This document shows positions 59,443 to 64,000 of a stretch of DNA of 64,000 bases, in pieces; within the stretch, counting starts at the first letter, position 1; each line of letters begins with the position of its first letter. The DNA comes from CAYRES01 sp964423425 (GTDB lineage Bacteria > Actinomycetota > Thermoleophilia > RBG-16-64-13), in contig CAYRES010000003.1 in NCBI GenBank assembly GCA_964423425.1, forward strand, positions 181,263-245,262, read 5' to 3'. Under the pieces are notes generated by a model, which saw only the letters and a program-made list of their open reading frames with translations, had not been told where the DNA came from and searched no databases. The position numbers were made by a program, and so were the translations under genes.

Positions 59443-60621
59443 TTATCCGTCGACCAGCGCAGCGAGCCGACTGACGGCCTCTTTTTGGAGGCCGGGCAGC
59501 ACGTGCGCGTACACTGTGAGCGTAAACCCGACCGAGGAATGTCCGAGTCGTTCCGAAACCACCTTCGGGTTCTCACCGTTCGCCAGTAGCAGGGTGGCGT
59601 GAGTGTGGCGCAGATCGTGCAGGCGGAGACGGGGTAGGCGTGCCGGCTGTCTGCCCTCCTTCTTGGCCGCTTCTGTCTCTGCCGCGTTGTAGGCACTCTG
59701 AAGCCGTTCGAACACTGCGGTGATCGTGTCCGGGTGGCAAGGCTTGCCATCCTCGCGGACGAACACGAGCCCGGTATCCGTCCACAGCTCGCCCCATTGC
59801 ATGCGATCCTCGAGCTGCACCTTGCGCCACTCCTTAACGACCGATACCGTTTCTACATCCAAGTCGAGCGCCCGACGACTGCGTTCTGTCTTTGTCGATG
59901 ACGTGCCCCGCGACGTGCGCGCCTGGGTGATTGAGACGACTCGCGTATTCAACGCCATATCAGCCCACGTCAGGCCCAAAGCCTCCCCCCGCCGAACTCC
60001 GGTCATGGCAAGAAAGCGCCACAACGGATAGAGACGATCATGTTGTGCGAAGGAAAGGAAGGCCTGGAGCTCCGAGGCGCTCCATACTTGCATGCGCCCC
60101 CGCCCCACTTTGGGTAGCTTCACCGAACCGCCCGCCGCTACATTCCGCGCCAGTAGGCGCCACTCGATAACCGCATCATTCAGGGCCCGGCGAAGCGTGG
60201 CATGGACTCGCCGCACGGTGTTGGCGCTCACGCCCTTCTCCCCCGCCTGTTCACCCTTCGCATACCCCGACACGGCAAGCTCACGATAGAGGGCATTGAT
60301 CTGTGCCGCCGTGAGCTTCTGGAGGGGCACGGTCCCGATCCGAGGGCAGATATGGCGCCGGACATGCGTCTCATAGGACTTGTGGGTGGATGGCGCTACA
60401 GCACTCTTGATTGCCGGCAACCACATGTCGGTGAGGTAGGAAGCAACCGTGAGCCGGGAGGGCTCTACGTACACACCGGAACTCATGGCCGTGACAACCT
60501 TCGCTAGAGCTTCCGCCGCGGCCTTGCGCGTCCGGTATCCGCCCTTGCTTACGGCCCGGCCGTCGGGGCCGCGTGTGCGCCACTCCCACCCGGCGCCCCG
60601 GCGCCGTATGCTACCGCTCAT
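59443..60621 (-). CDS. tyrosine recombinase/integrase
   Basis: A 392-residue phage-type integrase. N-terminal arm-binding and core-binding (SAM-like) domain (about 50-170), then the catalytic domain with Arg in TGVRRGEALGL, HxxR in LHDLRHTHATLLL, and the nucleophilic Tyr in LGHSSVGFTLTVYAHVLP. The gene ends facing tRNA-Arg, the usual arrangement for attL-proximal integrases. Element integration and excision depend on it. Confidence 0.93.
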   Translation of the reverse strand: MSGSIRRRGAGWEWRTRGPDGRAVSKGGYRTRKAAAEALAKVVTAMSSGVYVEPSRLTVASYLTDMWLPAIKSAVAPSTHKSYETHVRRHICPRIGTVPLQKLTAAQINALYRELAVSGYAKGEQAGEKGVSANTVRRVHATLRRALNDAVIEWRLLARNVAAGGSVKLPKVGRGRMQVWSASELQAFLSFAQHDRLYPLWRFLAMTGVRRGEALGLTWADMALNTRVVSITQARTSRGTSSTKTERSRRALDLDVETVSVVKEWRKVQLEDRMQWGELWTDTGLVFVREDGKPCHPDTITAVFERLQSAYNAAETEAAKKEGRQPARLPRLRLHDLRHTHATLLLANGENPKVVSERLGHSSVGFTLTVYAHVLPGLQKEAVSRLAALVDG

Positions 60622-60624
60622 CCT

Positions 60625-61131
60625 CTAATCTCCCCCTCCGCCCGATGGGGTGGCCCACTGCTCGCCCACATTGCCTTGCCAACCAAGGCCCCTGTAGGTG
60701 TTCCCTTCCCACTCCACGCTGAAGTTTGGTCGCAGACTCCAAGGCCCCTTGACCTTCCACTGGGAGACGAGCACCAGGCGCGCATCCCTGGAGCAGACGG
60801 CAGCGCCGGATTCATCAGGTATCCCCAGGTCGATCCCCGTTAACTCTTCGCCGGCCACTCCGGCTGGGTCGAGCAGCTTGACGACTGTGGTCTCAAGCGC
60901 AAGAGCGAACGCAAAGAGCTCATCCACCGAAGTGGGACGCAGGGCTCGCTCTACTTCGCTCAGTGTGGCTTGTGACATTGGCTGGCCCAGAGTTTCCAGG
61001 CGCTCGAGCATGTCCTTTTGCGAGAGCTTCCTCAACAGGCGGATGTCGCGAATGTTGTCACCGAGAATCTGAGATGGAAAGCGACTACCCGGTGTCGGCT
61101 GCTTCCCTTGCCGTGTGTGCGTCTTGACCAC
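60625..61131 (-). CDS. Xre-family repressor with C-terminal extension
   Basis: A 168-residue regulator. A lambda-repressor-like HTH (about 24-90; LRKLSQKDMLERLETLGQPMSQATLSEVERA) is followed by a non-HTH C-terminus containing LVSQWKVKGPWSL. No autoprotease (S24) motif is seen. It is divergent from the excisionase-like gene and probably controls both from the region 61132-61282. GTG 61131 start; the stop lies 3 bases before the integrase start. Confidence 0.8.
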   Translation of the reverse strand: MVKTHTRQGKQPTPGSRFPSQILGDNIRDIRLLRKLSQKDMLERLETLGQPMSQATLSEVERALRPTSVDELFAFALALETTVVKLLDPAGVAGEELTGIDLGIPDESGAAVCSRDARLVLVSQWKVKGPWSLRPNFSVEWEGNTYRGLGWQGNVGEQWATPSGGGGD

Positions 61132-61165
61132 GCGCTGACTACCTCCCGTCTTTGCTGGTGCAGTG

Positions 61166-61247
61166 TTGTCTCTGACAATAACTCAACGTCCTTGACAATG
61201 CAACACTCGTAGTTGTACGATACTGTCAGTAACGGTCCGTACGTTAC
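61166..61247. promoter_or_regulatory. divergent control region with operator repeats and promoter
   Basis: The palindrome TTGTC-TCT-GACAA (61166-61178), a rightward promoter TTGACA (61192-61197) with TACGAT (61216-61221) at 18-base spacing, a further TTGACAA half-site overlapping that -35, and the inverted repeat GTAACG-N7-CGTTAC (61229-61247). Layout fits repressor control of the rightward early promoter. Confidence 0.55.
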
Positions 61248-61282
61248 TTCTATGGTTTAGCCGTTACCACTGGAGGTGCAAA

Positions 61283-61510
61283 GTGGCTCGAGAGAAGAAG
61301 AACGCTTGGCAGAACTTCACGGGGAATCCTAACCCGCTCGCGAAATTTCGGGAGCTAAAAGCCGCCATCCCCGACGGCCCGGGGCTCGCGGCCCTCTATG
61401 AAGAAGCGAAGGCTAAGGGAACGGTCCTTGGGGTGCCGGTCCTCACTGTGGGACGCAATCTCTACATACCCCGCGCTCGGATGGTTGAGCGCATTGAGCG
61501 CGGCGAGTAG
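61283..61510 (+). CDS. excisionase/MerR-like small DNA-binding protein
   Basis: A 75-residue protein ending in LGVPVLTVGRNLYIPRARMVERIERG, a winged-helix excisionase-like segment. GTG 61283 has GGAGG 9 bases upstream. First gene of the rightward transcript; likely directs excision or regulates it. Confidence 0.65.
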   Translation: MAREKKNAWQNFTGNPNPLAKFRELKAAIPDGPGLAALYEEAKAKGTVLGVPVLTVGRNLYIPRARMVERIERGE

Positions 61511-61526
61511 ACCCGGAGCGGGAAGC

Positions 61527-62324
61527 ATGCGCGACAAGGAACTGAAGAGGATCGCTTATTCAGCCGTCGCCTTTCACGATGCCCTCCGGCAGTCACCGGG
61601 ACTGTCCGACGCGGCGATCAGGGTGGCGCTGATACTCACCGGATACGCGGATGCGACCGGCACGTGTTGGCCCTCTCAAGCACGAGTCGCTCGTGATTTG
61701 GAGTGGTCCCTACTGAAGGCGAAGAGAGCATTTCGTGAGCTTCAGGCGGCCGGGGTGATCAGGTACAAGAAGCGCGCACGTCACCGAGGAGAGCGTTCCT
61801 CCATTCAGCTGATAACCGGTATCACGGTGGATACCGGTATGCGTGGTGATACCGGTATGCGTGGTGATACCGGTATCAAAACAGACACGGAACCGGTATC
61901 AAAAACAGCGCGAACCGGTATCACTGGTGATACCCAGAACTCACCCAGTAACTCACCCAAGAACTCACCCATTGGCGCGGACTCCGCCGCGCCGGCGGGG
62001 GAGGGGGAATCTTCTGGCGAAGAGAAGACCACTCAGGGGATCGTCGCCTTCGCCGTGTCCGTGGCCGCGGAGGCCGGTATCACCCTGACGCCGAGCCGCA
62101 AGGCCCGCATCGGCCGAGCCGTGAAAGAACTTTTCGCGGCCGGGGCCAACCCGGCCAACCTCGAGAAGGCCGCGAAGATCCTCACCCTGGAAGCGAAACC
62201 GCCCTCGGCCCTCGAGGGCATCCTTAACGACATAGAAGGAGCAACTCGTGGCCGAATGGTCGGAAGTAGAAGACGTGGCAGCACGGATCCTCGAGCGGGC
62301 CGGAGTGAAAACGGAGAGTGGTGA
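61527..62324 (+). CDS. replication initiator-like HTH protein
   Basis: A 265-residue protein. The N-terminus (about 20-90) is a winged helix-turn-helix of the HTH_36 type: ALRQSPGLSDAAIRVALIL, then WPSQARVARDLEWSLLKAKRAFRELQ. The middle (about 98-160) is low-complexity with TGMRGD repeats encoded by an iteron array, and the C-terminus contains a helical domain (TPSRKARIGRAVKELFAAG). The layout of DNA-binding domain, internal origin and partner helicase loader is like the lambda O gene. ATG 61527 is chosen; the end overlaps the loader by 77 bases. Confidence 0.72.
   Translation: MRDKELKRIAYSAVAFHDALRQSPGLSDAAIRVALILTGYADATGTCWPSQARVARDLEWSLLKAKRAFRELQAAGVIRYKKRARHRGERSSIQLITGITVDTGMRGDTGMRGDTGIKTDTEPVSKTARTGITGDTQNSPSNSPKNSPIGADSAAPAGEGESSGEEKTTQGIVAFAVSVAAEAGITLTPSRKARIGRAVKELFAAGANPANLEKAAKILTLEAKPPSALEGILNDIEGATRGRMVGSRRRGSTDPRAGRSENGEW
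61814..61922. repeat. six ACCGGTAT iterons inside the initiator gene
   Basis: The core CCGGTAT recurs at 61816, 61834, 61852, 61870, 61893 and 61915, spacing 18, 18, 18, 23 and 22 bases; several copies are the full palindrome GATACCGGTATC. A seventh GGTGATACC half lies at 61926. Such arrays inside a phage initiator gene commonly form the replication origin. Confidence 0.8.
61939..61971. repeat. three 12-base direct repeats next to iterons
   Basis: ACTCACCCA at 61939, 61951 and 61963, spacing exactly 12 bases. Adjacent to the iteron array; possibly further initiator or DnaA-type contacts, or the Asn-Ser-Pro coding repeat only. Confidence 0.6.
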
Positions 62325-63081
62325 GGTCTGCTCCTGTGGCCGCTTGACATGGGGCGCCGAGGACGTCTTCGTCGCCGCGCCTGACGGCTACATCCGCGGA
62401 GACAAGGCCCTACCCGGAGAGTGCCGGGAGTGTGCGGAGGCGCGCATAAAGCGGGACGCCGACGAGCACCATCACAAGAAGCTGCGGGCGGACATGCTGC
62501 AAGATGCCAACCTCGGCCGCCGGCTGGAGCAGGCGAAGGCCAACTACGTGGTCGCAACCCACAACCGCGACGCGCACGAGAAGGTTGTCGCCTGGCTGGA
62601 GGCGCCCACTGGAAACCTCATCATCGTCGGCCCTATCGGTTCGGGCAAGAGCTACCTCGCCGCCTGGGCGTTCTTGACGCTCCTGGAGCGGATGACAGAC
62701 GCCGACGTGCTCAAGTGGCCGATTACCGCTCCGCGCTGGGTGAGCGTGCCCAGACTCTTCGCCGCGATACGTCAAGGCTACAGCTGCGACGATGCCCGCC
62801 GGCAGTCAGAGGCGCTCATCTCGGACGCCCAGCGGGCGCCGGTGCTGTTCTTGGACGATTGCGGCAAGGCGCACTCTCAGAACCTCTCCTGGGTGGAAGA
62901 AACGCTCTACCAGATTGTGGATCCCCGATACTCCGATGAGCTCCCGACCGTCGTCACCACCGAGTACACCGGGGCCGCCCTGCGGGACCGGGTGGGGGAG
63001 AGCGTAGTCACCCGCCTGGAGCACGGGGCCGTGGTGGCCGGCATCAAGCGGCCCTCGACGCCCTATCGGAGGCCGCGATGA
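62248..63081 (+). CDS. DnaC-like helicase loader with zinc finger
   Basis: A 277-residue AAA+ protein. Four Cys (CSCGR and CRECAE) in the first 65 residues make a zinc ribbon; the ATPase has Walker A GPIGSGKS and Walker B VLFLDDCGKA, sensor-type Thr in PTVVTTEYTG, and the terminal RLEHGAVV arginine helix, as in DnaC/IstB-type loaders. It would load the host replicative helicase onto the adjacent origin. GTG 62248 has GAAGGAG upstream, inside the 3' end of the initiator gene. Confidence 0.85.
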   Translation: MAEWSEVEDVAARILERAGVKTESGEVCSCGRLTWGAEDVFVAAPDGYIRGDKALPGECRECAEARIKRDADEHHHKKLRADMLQDANLGRRLEQAKANYVVATHNRDAHEKVVAWLEAPTGNLIIVGPIGSGKSYLAAWAFLTLLERMTDADVLKWPITAPRWVSVPRLFAAIRQGYSCDDARRQSEALISDAQRAPVLFLDDCGKAHSQNLSWVEETLYQIVDPRYSDELPTVVTTEYTGAALRDRVGESVVTRLEHGAVVAGIKRPSTPYRRPR

Positions 63082-63950
63082 GCCAATCTGACCACTTTAC
63101 TACTGGAGGTGCTGACGTGACCGAGCTCACAACCACGCAGTCACTCCCCGAACTCGCCGCGACCGCCAACCGAGCCCACCACGAGATAGAAGAACTCGCC
63201 GTGTCCGCAGTCGCCAAAGCACGGGAGGCCGGGGAGGCGCTCCGAGAAGCCAAAGAGCAGATACCGCACGGCCAGTGGGGCGAGTGGGTGCGTGACAACT
63301 TCGCGGGCTCAGTGAGGACGGCGCAACTGTATATGAAGATAGCAGCGCAGTGGCCGGAGCTTGAGAAAACGCAACGCGTTGCGGATATGCCCTTGCGGCA
63401 GGTGGCCGGCCTCCTGGAGAAACCACGCACAGATCGTCGGCAGACGGCGCCCGAGCAGATGCGTCTCGTTCAGCACCCCGCCGTCCGTGGTCTGGTGCCC
63501 GGCCCGGAGTTTGAAAAGGCCTATCCCGGTCTGGTGGCGTCAATCCGAGAGATTGGTCTCAGGCATCCAATCGTCGTCGACCAGCACGGCCGCGTCATTG
63601 ACGGATGGCTGAGATATCACGCCTGCCTGGAGGCCGGTGTGCCGGTGGAGATTGAGGTTAAGCATATCGCCAACGACGAGGACGCCTGGAACTTGTGGTG
63701 GAGCTGCAACATGATGCGCCAACACCTCACCCCTGACCAGAGAGCCATGATCGCCGTGAGCCTGGAGCGACTGGAAGCGGAGATGAACGCGGCCGTGGCG
63801 GACATGGACGACGCCGCCGGGGATATTGACTGGGAAGGCTCAGGCCCCGAGGAGATACCCAAGCTCGAGCAGGTGGTCGAACTTGCAGACAAGGCTATCG
63901 ACGCCGCGACCGGCTTCCGGGCCGCGTGCCTGAATAGGTTGGATGGCTGA
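63078..63950 (+). CDS. ParB-like/DUF3102 protein
   Basis: A 290-residue protein. N-terminal portion (KAREAGEALREAKEQIPHGQWGEWV) is a DUF3102-like helical DNA-binding segment; the second half has a ParB/sulfiredoxin-like domain: IREIGLRHPIVVDQHGRVIDGWLRYHAC. Such proteins occur in actinophage early regions, near replication genes. ATG 63078 overlaps the loader stop as ATGA; GTG 63117 with GGAGG is an alternative start. Confidence 0.78.
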   Translation: MSQSDHFTTGGADVTELTTTQSLPELAATANRAHHEIEELAVSAVAKAREAGEALREAKEQIPHGQWGEWVRDNFAGSVRTAQLYMKIAAQWPELEKTQRVADMPLRQVAGLLEKPRTDRRQTAPEQMRLVQHPAVRGLVPGPEFEKAYPGLVASIREIGLRHPIVVDQHGRVIDGWLRYHACLEAGVPVEIEVKHIANDEDAWNLWWSCNMMRQHLTPDQRAMIAVSLERLEAEMNAAVADMDDAAGDIDWEGSGPEEIPKLEQVVELADKAIDAATGFRAACLNRLDG

Positions 63951-64000
63951 CGTGAGCCGCTCAGGCTACTACCGCCGCCTCAGCCATTGCCAACGCTGTG
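63943..64000 (+). CDS. partial reading frame at right edge
   Basis: An ATG at 63943 overlaps the ParB-like stop by 8 bases and runs open to the edge; only 19 codons are visible (MADVSRSGYYRRLSHCQRC), ending in a CQRC-like cysteine pair. Confidence 0.35.
   Translation, partial: MADVSRSGYYRRLSHCQRC

Noticed and set aside
59443..60621. Insertion sequence transposase
   Set aside because: Catalytic motifs are those of a tyrosine integrase next to a tRNA, with no terminal inverted repeats.

Overview
The window is G+C-rich bacterial chromosome, almost fully coding on both strands, with many ATGA or GTGA start-stop overlaps and frequent GTG starts. The gene set points to a facultative or strict anaerobe: a nickel CO dehydrogenase operon, a ferredoxin-dependent 2-oxoacid oxidoreductase, radical SAM enzymes and an N-type (probably sodium-translocating) ATP synthase. 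Thr-rich linkers in secreted proteins, SLH domains and zinc-ribbon/WG-repeat proteins fit a deep-branching actinobacterial lineage, but the lineage is inference; no rRNA or other phylogenetic marker is present.

Layout. 1-6.5 kb: two single-span membrane proteins, a GltS-type symporter, an exported nuclease, OsmC, a DHA2 transporter and a beta carbonic anhydrase. 6.5-12.1 kb: the giant helicase Lhr and a membrane protein, ended by a G19/C19 hairpin. 12.2-25.2 kb: envelope and housekeeping genes, including a double chagasin-like lipoprotein, an exported SagB-like oxidoreductase, a WG-repeat protein, acyl-CoA synthetase, radical SAM protein, CDP-alcohol phosphotransferase, a Lon-type protease domain on a lipoprotein, a molybdopterin lipoprotein and a CapA-SLH protein. 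25.2-31.1 kb (minus strand): a tightly coupled operon of Cas4-like/DEDD nuclease, ADP-ribosylglycohydrolase-like protein, kinase fusion, radical SAM protein and AlbA_2 protein. 30.7-37.8 kb (minus strand): KorA, KorB-gamma fusion, isocitrate dehydrogenase-like, isocitrate lyase family, and aconitase-family large and small subunits, a set that converges on isocitrate and 2-oxoglutarate.

39.6-43.1 kb carries an acetyltransferase, an O-acetylhomoserine sulfhydrylase-like enzyme and a nitroreductase. 43.3-50.1 kb is a complete atpDCQRBEFAG operon with sodium ligands in the c subunit. 50.4-53.8 kb holds three prepilin or pilin-associated genes. 54.1-57.9 kb (minus strand) is a flavoprotein-CooF-CooS operon, which would oxidise CO and pass electrons through an iron-sulfur protein to NAD(P). 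A MoaE-like protein and a dodecin lie upstream of it.

From about 59.3 kb to the right edge an integrated element begins at a tRNA-Arg(ACG): integrase, Xre repressor, a divergent control region, an excisionase-like protein, a replication initiator whose gene contains an iteron array, a DnaC-like helicase loader and a ParB-like protein. Its far end is outside the window.
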